The notes below the pieces were generated by a model. The model searched no databases. It saw only the letters and a program-made list of their open reading frames with translations, and was not told the DNA's origin. Made by a program: the position numbers and the translations under genes. Below are positions 26,012-37,109 of a stretch of DNA of 64,000 nt, in pieces (within the stretch, counting starts at the first letter, position 1; each line of letters starts with the position of its first letter). This DNA comes from Talpa occidentalis (lineage: Eukaryota > Chordata > Mammalia > Eulipotyphla > Talpidae), in NCBI RefSeq assembly GCF_014898055.3, contig NW_023601212.1, positions 32,538,329 through 32,602,328 of the forward strand. Reading direction: 5' to 3'.

Positions 26012-26273
26012 GGCCTCCCCGGTGGCGCAGCGGTTGAGCACTGGGTTGCAAAGCTGCCCGCAGCCTCTGCAGCGCCGGTTCGATCCCTGGCCACAGGGCA
26101 AGGATCCCACATGGAGCGCAGACCTCTCCTGCCGCCCGCTGCTCCCCTCAGCAGTGTACTTCGTCGGTCTGCCTGCTCTGCTCCCTGCTCTGGCTCTGGT
26201 GAATTCTCTCACCCTCCCACACTTCTGACTGTACCCAGTGCTTGTATAAATAAATAAATAAATCTTAAAAAAG
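26012..26273 (+). repeat. tRNA-derived T+ SINE, young-looking
   Basis: Near-consensus copy with a perfect 13-bp TSD AATATGGAAGGGA at 25999-26011 and 26274-26286. The tail is AAATAAATAAATCTT plus a short A run. Confidence 0.95.
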
Positions 26274-26493
26274 AATATGGAAGGGAGATGAGCACGATGG
26301 GAAATGAGGAATCACAGCACTGATGGGAAGGCCCATGTATCCTGCATCCCTCAGGGTCCCTCACTGTCTCGCTGGTCTGCCCTTTCAGTGAATTTTCTAT
26401 ACAGGAGACAAAGCTCAGTTAAAAGTCTTCACCTCCAAATTGACACAGAGTAAAATATCAACAACCACTAGCTGTTATAAAACCACAAGGCAG

Positions 26494-26766
26494 GGTTCTC
26501 CCTGGTGTGCAGGCGGTTGAGCGCAGCGCTGTGAAGCTGTCCACAGCCTCTGCAGGGCGCGTTCGATCCAGCCAGCTGGATTGAACTACCCACATGGCGC
26601 AGCAGACCTCCTGTCTCTCCCGCTGCTCCCCTCAGCAGTGTATTTTAGTCAGTCTGCCTGTTCTGTTCCCCACTCTGTCTCTGGTGAATCCTCTCACCCG
26701 CCCATGTATCTGGCCTGTACCCCAGTTCTTGTATGCATGAATAAATAAATCTAAAGAAAAGAAAAG
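26494..26766 (+). repeat. tRNA-derived T+ SINE, diverged
   Basis: The head (CTCCCTGGTGTGCAGGCGGT, GCGCTGTGAAGCTGTC) and body are clear. The B-box area is disturbed (GTTCGATCCAGCCAGCTGG). Tail AATAAATAAATCTAAAG. Flanks CCACAAGGCAGG and CCGCAGGTAGG may be an old TSD. Confidence 0.88.
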
Positions 26767-27374
26767 ACCGCAGGTAGGCACGACTTGTAATTCCTAACCC
26801 CTTCTATTTCTCTCTACTCCTCTTCACGAGGAATGCCTGCTTTCTGCCTCTGTCACCCTCCCATCTCTTTCCCCTTTTGTCAGACTGAATTATCTCACCC
26901 GCCTTCTTGCCAAACCTCTGCACTCCCATGCTTTAACTCTGCTTTTGTCTCTGAATTAATGTGTGCTCAGTTCTCCCCTGACTTAAAGATCTCTAAAGCT
27001 TGCAAATGTTTTTCCCTGTATTTTGACAAGCTTTTGCAATCACTCTTAATAGGTAGCTTGTTCTGCTAATACTTGTCTATTGTTTCCAGAAGCATACATT
27101 TTATTTTCATTTAGATCATGGAAAATCATAGAAATTTGGCATTATGAAGATAGTATGATAAAGAGTACTTCATGAATTTTAATCCGGTGATAGTATGGAG
27201 GTTCACTTGATAAGGAATACAAAGTGGCAAAGCAAGTTATTAGAGGATGGCAAGAGATGGGGTAACCATAAGCCCTTATTATGTATTCAGAATATACAGT
27301 GTTCCACAGTGATTTTTCTTCGTGGTTTCAGTATTTCCATGTGTCCCATAAAATAAATTCAAAGTTTTCATTTG
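26767..27374. other. Unassigned sequence
   Basis: Pyrimidine-rich at first, then AT-rich. No gene was recognised. Confidence 0.4.
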
Positions 27375-27565
27375 ATCCACAATTTTTTTTTCTTACAGCA
27401 TTGTTAATTTTTGTACAGTATTTGATTTCTTCCCACAGGGTATAATGCCCATAAATCTCCCACCACCACCTCAACAGTGAACCATCACCACAGTCCCCTG
27501 TGCTCTTCCCTCCCCTGACTGAACCCCTCCCTCACCCTCCCCTGCTGTATGTTTCAGATCTATAA
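27375..27565 (-). repeat. Interspersed LINE-end-like repeat (partner of 5.4 kb copy)
   Basis: It shares GCATTGTTAATTTTTGTACA, GTATTTGATTTCTTCCCACA, CTCCCACCACCACC and ATCACCACAGTCCCCTGTGC with 5393-5560. The strand is a guess from composition. Confidence 0.55.
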
Positions 27566-27582
27566 TTTGCCTGCTAGTTTTT

Positions 27583-27841
27583 TTTAAGATTTATTTATTT
27601 ATTTATACAAGAACCGGGGTACAGGCCAGATGTGCGGGAGGGTGAGAGGACTCATCAGAGACAGAGCGGGGAACAGAACAGGCAGACTGATGAAATACAC
27701 TGCTGAGGGGAGCAGTGGGCGCATCAGAAGAGGTCTGCCACACCATATGGGACCCTCGCTGGCCAGCCGGGATCAAACCGGTGCTGCAAACCGCAGCTTC
27801 ACAGCGCGGCGCTCAACCGCCTGCGCCACCAGGAGAGGCCC
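27583..27841 (-). repeat. tRNA-derived T+ SINE
   Basis: Full-length antisense copy with a perfect 15-bp TSD TGCCTGCTAGTTTTT at 27568-27582 and 27842-27856. Confidence 0.95.
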
Positions 27842-27855
27842 TGCCTGCTAGTTTT

Positions 27856-28363
27856 TGAGTCATAGGACCTGGGGATAGCTTCTAGGGTCAGAATAGAATA
27901 GGAAAAGCCTCAGAGGAAGAAGGATGTCTCCAAAGATAAGGACAACAAATTTCAAAGGGTATTGATCAAAAACTCCCGGACTAGGCACAGCTGGGCATTC
28001 CCAGACCAGGACAATTAAAAAAGGACTCTAAGTAAGACAAGGGCTGTGAAGCAAGATCTAATTCTGGGCACAGAGACATCAAGACAGAGTGAGTGAGACC
28101 ACCAAGAACTAATCAATTGCAAAGAAACTGAAGGGCTTTAGAATAATTCAGGAAAGAAGGTGTATATTCCCTGAGGCAGGACTCCACAGTGGTTTCCTTG
28201 CCCCTCCCTGGCCTGGCTCCAAGGCCCAGGAAGTCCCACTTTGCTTCTGTTCCTTCCCTCCTTAGTAAACTTTTCCTTATGTCTATTTCTCTTAACAAAA
28301 TTACTTCTTTGCTTGCTTGCCTGAGCATCTGCGAAGTTCCGGCTGCAGTTTCCTGAGACATCA
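27856..28363 (+). repeat. LTR-like segment
   Basis: It begins TGAGTCATAGG. It contains a Pu-rich first half, a TAGTAAAC/TTCCTTATG stretch resembling a polyadenylation region, and a C/T-rich end (CTTCTTTGCTTGCTTGCCTG) leading to GAGACATCA. Layout resembles a gammaretroviral LTR, but there is no second copy or clean target duplication here, so this is tentative. Confidence 0.35.
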
Positions 28364-28434
28364 ACCCATGGTGGTCTAGTGGCCAGGATTTAGTGCTGCC
28401 GCCACAGCCTGGGGTCCATTTCTGGCTGGGAGAT
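28364..28434 (+). pseudogene. tRNA-Glu-like pseudogene
   Basis: CATGGTGGTCTAGTGGCCAG and GGATTTAGTGCTG follow tRNA-Glu through the D arm and anticodon stem. The anticodon loop lacks about three bases. The T arm is degenerate (GGGGTCCATTTCTGG where GGGTTCGATTCCCGG is expected), so it is not functional. It directly abuts the end of the LTR-like segment. Confidence 0.65.
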
Positions 28435-28467
28435 AGAACTGAAAACCTGAAATTACAGTAACATTTT

Positions 28468-28732
28468 TTTTTAAGTTTTATTTATTTATGCACACAAGAA
28501 CTGGGGTGTAAGCCAGAGGTACGAGGGGTGAGAGGATTCACCAGAGAGAGTGGGGAGCAAAACAGGCAGATCTACTGAAATACACTGCAGAGGGGAGCAG
28601 TGGGTGAGACAGGAGAGGTCTGCTGCACCATGTAGGTTGCTCCCTGGCTGGCGGGGATCGAACTATGCTGCAGTGGCTGCGGACAAATTCATAGGTTGCA
28701 TCTTAAACTCTTGCATCACCAGGGAGGCCCCC
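28468..28732 (-). repeat. tRNA-derived T+ SINE inserted by an L1 fragment
   Basis: Antisense copy with a perfect TSD TACAGTAACATTTT at 28454-28467 and 28733-28746. Head ends ACCAGGGAGGCCC. Confidence 0.94.
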
Positions 28733-28746
28733 TACAGTAACATTTT

Positions 28747-28925
28747 GTCTTTATTTTTCCTCTGACCCTTTATTTGGTTTCCTTATATTCTTTCTATAAG
28801 TGAAATCATCCAGCATTTTCCTTTTTCCTTCTGACTTATTTCACTAAGCATGATCCCTTCCAGCTCCATCCATGTTGCTGCAAATGGCATGAGTTTATCT
28901 TTTTTGATAGCCGAGTAGTTCGAGC
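28747..28925 (-). repeat. Antisense L1 3' fragment
   Basis: On the minus strand it reads the L1 tail: CTATCAAAAAAGATAAACTC, GCAACATGGATGGAGCTGGA and AAATAAGTCAGAAGGAAAAA. It covers the same part of L1 as the plus-strand copy that follows, so the two are separate insertions. Confidence 0.85.
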
Positions 28926-28984
28926 CACAATTTTGAGTGTAAAATAGGAAGTATGACTGAGAAGTAGTTAAAAATTATTTACCC

Positions 28985-29490
28985 AAGTTACACAGAAACA
29001 TTAATTCCAAAGGGAACCTGCATCCCTATGTTTATAGCAGCACTATTTATAATAGCTAAGCTACAGAAACAACCCAAATGCCCAAAAATAGATGACTGGA
29101 TCAAGACGATGTGGTACACAATGGAATATTACTCAGCAATCAAAAAAGACAAACACACGCAATTTGCAGCAACATGGATGGAGCTAGAAGGGATCGTGCT
29201 CAGTGAAATAAGTCAGAAAGAAAAAGAAAAATACCAGATGGTCTCACTCATAGCAGGAATTTAGAAAACCTAAATAAGGGGCCAGGAAAAAGACTAATTA
29301 ATACAAAGCAAAAATCAAAATCAATAAGCAACTATAAACCAGAGACATACTACATGGGGGGAGGGGAGGGGAAAAGAAGGACTAGGGTCAAAATAAGGGG
29401 GAGTGCAATTGTATGGGGAATATAGCCAAAATGAAAATGCATGCACTGTGCAAAAATGAAAAATGATATAAGAATTATATAAAATGAATT
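28985..29490 (+). repeat. L1 3' end (ORF2 C-terminus plus 3' UTR)
   Basis: It encodes FIAALFIIAKLQKQPKCPKI, DDWIKTMWYTMEYYSAIKKD and MDGAR-like text (ATWMELEGIVLSEISQ), then 3' UTR (GCAGGAATTTAGAAAACC; CAATTGTATGGGGAATATAG). It is 5' truncated. It is the best preserved ORF2 tail in the window. Confidence 0.9.
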
Positions 29491-30632
29491 TTCCAACAAC
29501 CGAGTAGAGAGATAAACAGATGAAAGACAGATGATGGAATTAGATAGAGGCACAGGCATATAGACATACAGAGAAATGCACATGTGTGTACCTGCATGTA
29601 CACATACCAACACATCAAATACCACACAGCCTTGGGGAAAGCATTCAAGAAAACACGAAAGGAAGGAGCTGACTCTTGAAGTAGCAATTAGAAATATGAA
29701 GAGTGAGAAGAAAGTTTTTTGTCTTTAAGTATTAAAAAAAAAATCTGTCAAGCTCAGGTGGCAGATCCATGTTTTCTAATTTTTAAATTTTCACTAGAAA
29801 GCTCAGAAGTCTCATTGGCAACACATAGCATTAGTTGTTTTTCTTGAAGTCTCATTCATTTTAAGAACACATCCATTCTGTGAAAAAAAAAAAAAATACC
29901 TGATTCACTCGTAACTCAAACCATTTCAGATGAGTTTTCCTAGAAACAACCAGCGTTGGTGACTGAGCATCTGGTACCAGGACTATCCGAGGTCTATTCC
30001 CAGTGACTTCACCTCACAAAATATTAGCAAGGCACTCAGATTTAATATCATTCATATTTTTATTGCCTTTTCAAGGACATTTTTGAGGGAAACTGACTTT
30101 TTAAGATGTGTTTTCCTGGGCACAGGCAGCATGAAGAATAGTTCCATCCTGAGGCCTAGATCCGCCTGGCAGGGATCTTCCTCTGTGACTTTTCAAGTGT
30201 CAGAATAGCAGGATTCTGAACAGTTGAGAACCCCTTTGCCTGCTGCTTCTGGTCTCCTCCTCCTCCTTTCTCATTCAGCTGCCTTTTGGGAGTAGGAAGC
30301 TCTGGAGCTGTTGAGGACACAACCTCTGAACTCTCTCACTGTGCTGAGGGTTCTTTTGCAAGTTTCCTTGTCAGCATTGACTTATCCAACCCTTACTCTA
30401 TCAAAACAAATCCAATGTGAGAGTAACATGCTGAATCTGCTCCAGGGATTGATGTGGACACTTTTTCTTTGGTGTCATGTTCCCAGTGTGTGGATAAAGA
30501 TCGGAGGTAGATTCTGAATGATAATACTGTGACCTTTAACATTGGGGCTATAAAGCCATGCTACTTTACCAATAATTTATTTTTTAAAAAGAATTTAAGG
30601 AGCATTCAAAAACTCCCATATACTATACTTTT
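29491..30632. other. Unassigned sequence
   Basis: Short A runs lie near 29732 and 29882. No gene or dated repeat was recognised. Confidence 0.4.
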
Positions 30633-30886
30633 TTCTTTTTTTTTTTTTTTTTTAATTTTTTGCACAGAAGATCTGGGGAGTGGGCCAGAGGTGCAGGGGG
30701 TAAGAGTATTCACCAGAGACAGAGGGGAGAGCAGAATAGGCAGATCTACTGAAATATACAAAGGGGAGCAGAAGATGAGACAGGAAAGGTCTGTTGCATC
30801 ATGTGGGTTAGTTCCCTGGCCAAAGATCGAACTCAGGCTGCAGCATTGGTAGCACTGACTTAACCCCTAGGTGACCAAGGAGGCCC
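30633..30886 (-). repeat. tRNA-derived T+ SINE, diverged
   Basis: Antisense copy with a long T tract at 30634-30653. Flanks CCCATATACTATACTTTTT and CCCATATACCTTTTTT form an imperfect TSD. The head is eroded (GACCAAGGAGGCC). Confidence 0.88.
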
Positions 30887-30904
30887 CCATATACCTTTTT
30901 TTAA

Positions 30905-31000
30905 CTTTATATCACAACAAGCTTGAGAAGTAGGTATATCAATATATTTATTACCATTTTACTATTGAAGAAACTGAGGCTCAGAGAAGGAAAAACGGCT
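30905..31000 (-). repeat. MIR fragment
   Basis: GAGAAGTAGGTATATCAATA, TTACCATTTTACTATTGAAG and AAACTGAGGCTCAGAGAAGG are characteristic antisense MIR phrases. Confidence 0.7.
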
Positions 31001-32699
31001 ATAGCATCCTCCTCTGAGTGTCCAGGTTCTCAGGGCAGAGGAAAATGTCTTTTCAGTCCAGGAAAATCAAGTTGGGAACCCTGTGCTGTCAGCTGGAGAG
31101 TATCCTTAGCTCCTGGGAACATTTCTGAGAGCTAAGTCTGGCCTTGAGAGCTAAGTCTGACCTGAAAACAGCAACCCAAGTATACAAGGTGTGGAAATGG
31201 AAGGTATAGGCCCAAGGACCTTGGCGTAGAATGTTCATCTCTTTGCATTCCTCTGTCTCTTCTCTCCCGCAACTTGCAGAGGCAGGCCAAGTGCCAACAG
31301 GCCCTGCTGCAAGTTTTCCAAGGATGGTACCTAAGTGGATACAGGACAAGTGACTCCCCTGCCAGGCCAGTCAGCTCCAGGGGAGACAGCTCCCACAGCC
31401 AACAAATCCTAACAAGATGCTCCTCAACATGTGAACACTCTAATAAGCTCAGGTATATCTATGGTCTGACATCAGAAGGAGGGAATAATTAGATACCCCT
31501 GTCATGGGGACAGAGAAAAATAATGCACAAGGCAGAGCGTGCAGCTGGTTCAACTAGACCATACATCTCTCACTGTAAATCAACCTCTCCTTTTTAATCA
31601 ATAGCTTTGTGGTTCTGTTAGAATGATTGGCAGGGGCTGTGGGTGGAGAGCAAAGGCAGAGAGGTTGTGCAGAGCAGCAAAAGGGGCTTCCACACACCAC
31701 TGTGTTTCCACAGCAGGCTATCCAGGGATTATCCAGGCTTCCCATTTATCCCTTTGCCTTCAACACCTTTGCACAGCTGGAAAGGATGGTAATTGATCTG
31801 AGTTTTCTAGATTTGTGGTCTCAATGAAGATTCTGAGCAAAGAAACTCTGCTTGGATTCCCTGGAGAATGGGTCCTGATGATTCTAGAAGAACTTACATC
31901 CTTGTCCTTGTCCAGTGTGTCCAAGTTTCCCTCTGCAAAGGAGGGCTTCATTCAGGGTCTGTGGAATGTTTTCTCAAATCTCGAGAATAATGGAGTTTTT
32001 CAGAGCAGGGTGAGTGTTTCAGTGTTCAGCAACAAACAAACAAAAAAGGTGAGTTCATGGCAATGAGCAGCCTCCTTCACATGTAGCAAGCCTGGTTTTC
32101 CTACTCTAGGATATGCAGTTCATTTAAGAAACAGGTGGCTAGGAGGTCAGTCAGGGCGCTGGACAACACCACCACACACGAAGCCAAGGGCAAGCCTGCA
32201 ACCTCCCTGGACTTGTTTCCGTGATACTGAAATGAGGGTCTGAGTGTCTGACCCCTGGGGACATTTGTAATTTTAGTCCATCAGTCTCTGTGGCTTGTTT
32301 CTTCTCCTCTAACATCTGAGCTCCTCTGCGTGCCTCTTAGAGCTGTCACAGCATATGGGGTAAGACAAGGAGACAGATTTGACCTTTGTCCTGACTTCCA
32401 AGGAGCAACTGCAACATCAGACTCTGTGAGAAAGGAGGTTTGAAGTAAGCCTAGGATTTTAAGTAAATGCCCACTATCTAATCCCTTATCTAAAATAGTT
32501 CCTAATCTAATTCTTATCCCTTCTAGGATTTAGAGTTTATGAAAACCCTTATGAACAAATAATTATACTTTTTACTGAAAAATATACTGAAAATATGTCT
32601 TTCTTAACTGCCTCATTTCTACTCCTCAATATTCAGAGGAAGACTGTCTGCCCACAGCGAATCTTTCCCCTGAGTATTACTTGTTGTCTTGGTTTTCTT
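31001..32699. other. Unassigned, holding one copy of a perfect 53-bp repeat
   Basis: No gene was recognised. Positions 31937-31989 are repeated exactly at 33310-33362. A (CAAA)n patch lies near 32029-32045. The 32707-32735 AT/T tract belongs to the next SINE's tail. Confidence 0.45.
31937..31989 (+). repeat. Perfect 53-bp direct repeat, copy 1
   Basis: It begins AAAGGAGGGCTTCATTCAGG and ends CTCAAATCTCGAGAATA. It is identical to 33310-33362 and is not part of any SINE or L1 seen here. Confidence 0.95.
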
Positions 32700-33033
32700 T
32701 TTTTTTTTTTAATATATATATATTTTTTTTTTATAGAGGCATGTTTTATTTATTTATTTATTTGTTTGTTTGTTTGCTTTGTTTATACAAGCACTGGGTA
32801 CAGTCAGAAGTGCAAGAGGGTGAGAGAATTCACCAGAGCCAGAGCAGGGAGCAGAGCAGGCAGAAGGACTGAAGTACACTGCTGAGGGGAGCAGCGGGCG
32901 GCAGGAGAGGTCTGCGCGCCATGTGGGACCCTCCTCCAGTGGCCGGGGAGCAGCCGGGGATCAAACCGGCGCCGCAGAGGCCGCGGGCAGCTTCGCAACC
33001 CAGCGCTCAACTGCTGCGCCACCGGGGAGGCTC
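32700..33033 (-). repeat. tRNA-derived T+ SINE, long-tail subfamily
   Basis: Perfect 15-bp TSD TGTCTTGGTTTTCTT at 32685-32699 and 33034-33048. The tail is long and structured on the plus strand: T run, (AT)n, T run, AGAGGCATGT, then (TTTA)n and (TTTG)n. It is the antisense of the ACATGCCTCT tail extension at 1.0 and 39.3 kb. Confidence 0.95.
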
Positions 33034-33309
33034 TGTCTTGGTTTTCTTAACCACAAATGGATTTGTGTTGTTTTCAGCACCTTCTTCTTGGACTTTTGTG
33101 ACTACATGAGGGAGCTGATCAGACATGGAGACTCATCTTTTGGAGTAACTGAATAGACAGGGACTTTTCTAGGTTGTTGTTAGTTAAGAAGTTAGTAAAA
33201 TCCACTGAAAGTAGGACCAAGTCTTCCTTCCCTTCCATCCAGAGCATGTTAGAAAGCAGAGCAGTCACCGGTCAATGGGAAATACCAAGTTACAACCAGG
33301 TAGAGACGT

Positions 33310-33362
33310 AAAGGAGGGCTTCATTCAGGGTCTGTGGAATGTTTTCTCAAATCTCGAGAATA
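33310..33362 (+). repeat. Perfect 53-bp direct repeat, copy 2
   Basis: Identical to 31937-31989, 1.37 kb away in the same orientation. Flanks differ on both sides. Confidence 0.95.
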
Positions 33363-33922
33363 GGGGAGTGAATAGCGGTAGCTAGAACAAACAGGGTACA
33401 GAAAAACCCAGCCCACAGGACAAGTCTCTCCTAAATGCTGATACAGAGCTGGTGACACCAAGCTTTGGGGCGACAAGGGCACAGGCCATGGTTGGTTAAC
33501 CCAGGCAAGAAAGCTGGAGAGGCATGACTACCAGCACACCAGGACATGCATTTACACCCTGGCCCGATCAGTGGCATCAGCTCAGCATCGATTTGTTCTT
33601 AATAATGTGCTCATTGTTCTATCCCCATTGCCTGCCTAGTACAAAACAGAATAAAGGTCCTTACTAAAAATATATATTGGGTAAGTGAAAAATGAATATT
33701 AATGCTTGTTAACATTATTGGTGTTAATGCTGCATGTTCTAGCAGAATTTATTTCTGTATGACACCACCTGTTAAGCTAAACATGAGTTTACATTATGAC
33801 TCCAACACAGAATCACGCAAGTCATTTCAGCTTCCTCTCCACCTTGATCTGGTTCTCCTTCTCCAACAGCAACACAACTGACTCCCAGCATCTGCCATCC
33901 ATTTACTTAATTGTTCGATTCC
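33363..33922. other. Unassigned sequence
   Basis: An L2/MIR-like tail may be present near 33636-33700 (GCCTAGTACAAAACAGAATAAAGG). No gene was recognised. Confidence 0.35.
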
Positions 33923-34435
33923 TGTGTACCATGTGTTTTCTCGTGGTACAGTTTTCTCAGAGGTTCTCAGGTTGTTTTTTGCCATGGCTGTCCTAGTGGA
34001 TAACCTTGAGCCTTGAGATGTGGTCCGCATGTGCAGACAGCAGTAAATAATATGTAACCTTGATGTATAGTTCACATGTGTGAAACATACTTATGTAACC
34101 TAGGCATAAATTTGGCCCTGTACTGGCTTTATCTATAAATCATATAAAAGTTAATAAGGTCTGGTGGGGAGGTGGAGGGGGAGCTGCCATTGTTGCTGCT
34201 GTTGCTGCCAGGCTGGAGGGGATGTCCAAGAGGGCTGCTGGGAGCCACCACTGCCACCTGTGTACCATGCCTTCCACCCACCTGGGACGCAAATTCTGCA
34301 AATGTTGCTGCTGTCTGTATCTTGTCTCCTGCAGCTTCAATAAAGACTTGTTGCTGGCCCTGTCAGGGGCTTCCTGACCTTTTTCTCATCTGCTGGCATC
34401 ATGAACCTGGGCAAGCTTCAAGCTGGTGCCCCACA
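33923..34435 (+). repeat. LTR, family B (endogenous retrovirus), probably solo
   Basis: It begins near TGTGTACC and ends near GCCCCACA, with AATAAA at 34339-34344. The middle has TTGAGATGTGGTCCGCATGT, AATATGTAACCTTGATGTAT and a TTGCTGCTGTTGCTGCC triplet patch. An inverted, diverged copy lies at 50356-50776. No clean target duplication was found, so ends are approximate. Confidence 0.7.
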
Positions 34436-34972
34436 CCCTGCTTGCTATTTTAAAAGGAAAAACACTACTTCTTCTTTTTTATTAAAAGGAAATAAAAATA
34501 GATACAGCACCAAAAAGTAAATTCCCCTACCTCTCAAGCACAAAGGAAATTCCTATTTCATGACTTCAGTTATCTCATAAAGGTAAGGTAACTATTTAAT
34601 AGCCTGAGAAGGGGAGTGGATGTTGGAGGTTTAAATGGAGTGGAGAATACAGGTATTGTGATTTAGGGAAAACAGATGCGGGGGCCGGCAGGGGGATATT
34701 TGAGAAATAAGCAAGATTGCCAACCAGATTCAAGGTGGTTGCTCATCAATCTATATCTCCCTTTGTGTGATCATTTTCCGCAGCAATTGCACCAATGCCA
34801 AGATGCTTGGTTCAGGTTTAAGTAACTACAGTGACATGAAAGTTGGGCCATCATATAAGCTTAATTTTAACTATTTACAAGGCTATACCTCCAATTTAAG
34901 ATAGATTTTGAAGAAAGTTTATTGTCTGTATTTATAAGAAACTAAGTACATATAAAAGTAGATAACTATTCA
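34436..34972. other. Unassigned sequence
   Basis: No gene or repeat was recognised. It ends in the target sequence AAAAGTAGATAACTA (34954-34968) used by the next two SINEs. Confidence 0.4.
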
Positions 34973-35240
34973 GGGCCTCCCTGGTGGCATGAGGGGTTAA
35001 GTCTCAGCACTATAAAGCTATCTGCAGCCACTACAGCATGAGTTTAATCCAGGCCAGGGAAGTGACCCACATGGCACAGCAGACCTCTCCTGCCTCACCC
35101 ACTGCTCCCCTCAGCAGTGTATTTCAGTAGATCCGTCTGTTCTGCTCCCCGCTCTACCTCTGGTGAATCCTCTCACCCCCCACACCTATGGTCTGCACCC
35201 CAGCTCTTGTATGCATAAATAAATAAATCTTTAAAAAAAA
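34973..35240 (+). repeat. tRNA-derived T+ SINE, 'TTAAGTCTCAGCACTAT' head type
   Basis: An older head variant (GGGGTTAAGTCTCAGCACTA, GAAGCTATCTGCAGCC-like) with a CTCTTGTATGCATAAATAAA tail. It is first of a tandem pair. The sequence GTAGATA recurs before it, between the two copies and after the second. Confidence 0.93.
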
Positions 35241-35248
35241 TGTAGATA

Positions 35249-35520
35249 GGGCCTCTCCTGGTGGCGCAGTGGTTAAGCGCTGGGCTGCGAAGCTGCCCGC
35301 AGCCTCTGCAGGGCCAGTTCGATCCCCGGCCGCCGGCGAGGGTCCCACGTGGCACTCAGACGTCTCCTGCCACACCCGCTGCTCCCCTCAGCAATGTATT
35401 TCGTCGGTCTGTCTGTTCTGTTCCCCACTCTGGCTCTGGTGAATTCTCTCACCCTCCTGCGCTTCTGACTGTACCCAGTGCTTGTATGAATAAATAAATA
35501 AATAAATCTTAAAAAAAAAA
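35249..35520 (+). repeat. tRNA-derived T+ SINE, 'TTAAGCGCTGGGCTGCG' head type
   Basis: A near-consensus copy directly behind the previous one. Its poly(A) runs into AAAAGTAGATAACTA at 35521-35535, identical to the target before the first SINE. Confidence 0.95.
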
Positions 35521-35535
35521 AAAAGTAGATAACTA

Positions 35536-36510
35536 GAAGGTCAAAAATGATAGGTGGGCCAGATGAGCTTGATGAGATTAATGAAATAAGCAGTTTGTAC
35601 TGGGAATGGGCTGCTGGAATTCATGTTGGCAGTGAGTTATTGGTGGCAACAAAACTCTGGCTGTGAATCTGGGGATGGGTGAACGCCAACTAGTGTTAAG
35701 TAGAGGAAATGATCACTGGCAAAGCAGAGGTTCAGCACTGTGAATCGGGATGTTAAGCGGTCACATGGATCCTGAAACACCTGCGAATGATGACAGGTGG
35801 TAAGTGTGGGGGCTTTTGATGTAGAGTCCTGACAACTGTTGAAAACACTGAGTGAATTAAGCACACATATACATATGCACTCTCTCAAAGTTACACTCGG
35901 AATAAAACTAACCCATGGGGCAGGTAGAGTTGTTTGTTTCTATTTAATTAGTTCTCTCTGGTGCACTGTTTTCAAATCTAACCCAGAACAGACCAGCTCT
36001 GTCGTCATCTTACACTAAGACTGAGATGCACTGATACCGATAGAGGGGTTCAATTATCCCATTAAAGGCGACTACAACTGCCCCTCTCCCTAAACCCATG
36101 CCTTTCTCACACAGCTGCTATTTTGACTACATGATTACTGCACTTAATAATTCAAGTGCACTCAATATTCAAACCAGTAATTTCAGGAAACAATTCCACT
36201 AATAAAATGCAAATGTGTATATCTTGGTGTCTCATTTACAAATAAATCTCCCATCGGTGCTTACTTTGTTTTTATACTTTTATAAGACTAGAAAGGTACT
36301 GTCTCGAATATTCCTTATTGTTTTTTCTAGGCGTTGCCAATTAATTTGCTGAGTGAGTTTGAACTTTATGACATTTTATTATTATTTAGAAGTAAGCTTC
36401 CAGTTAGCAAAGGATCGGAATTGTCCCAGCTCAATATCTGTTAGAGTAGAAGGATGATGTTATTTTGAAGGTCCTGTGGTCTTTACCACATGTGAATTCC
36501 ATTGGTTCAT
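35536..36510. other. Unassigned sequence
   Basis: No gene or clear repeat was recognised. Confidence 0.4.
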
Positions 36511-36773
36511 TAAAAAAAAAAAGGTTTATCTACAAGCACTGGGGTACAGGCCAGAGGCACGGGAGGGCAAGAAAATTCACTTGAGACAGAGCAGGGAACA
36601 GAAGGGCAGAAGGACCAAAATACACTGCTGAGGGGAGCAGCGGGAGAGACAGGAGAGGTCTGTGCGCCATGTTGGGAAACTCCCTGGCCAACCAAGAATC
36701 AAACTGGCGCTGCAGAGGCTGCTGATAGCTCCACAGTGTGGCGCTCAACTGGCTGTGCCACTGGGGAGGCCCC
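36511..36773 (-). repeat. tRNA-derived T+ SINE
   Basis: Antisense copy. The tail on the plus strand is AAAAAAAAAAAGGTTTATCT, so the terminal T/A block is altered. Head ends CCACTGGGGAGGCCC. Confidence 0.9.
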
Positions 36774-37109
36774 ATCTATTAGTTCTTTATAAAATTAACC
36801 AAAAAAAAATATTTTCCCAGTGGGAAAGTTTTTAGAAACCCAAAGTCCAAGTCTCGCAGCTGCTATTTTATCACCACTTTGGCAAAACATTGTCTCATGG
36901 GTTTGAAGTTTAGAGACTAGCCCCTGAGTATGGTCTACTATCATTAGTCTGAACACAAGGGACCACATTTGGTAAATGCCCCGACCCAGGTGCTATAATC
37001 TGCTTTTACATCACACCAACCTGCACTCTCCCAAAGGGAAGGGATAGTTTTAGTCTTTGCATCTCAGCTGCGTGTTATTTAGTAATTATAGCAGATTCAA
37101 TTAATTGAC

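Noticed and set aside
26030..26095. tRNA gene in SINE heads (A box and GGTTCGATCC B box)
   Set aside because: These are the Pol III promoter remnants of a retroposed family. They do not fold as a complete tRNA with intact acceptor stem and are repeated with target duplications.
28747..29490. L1 twin-priming inversion
   Set aside because: The inverted and direct segments cover the same part of L1, so two insertions fit better.
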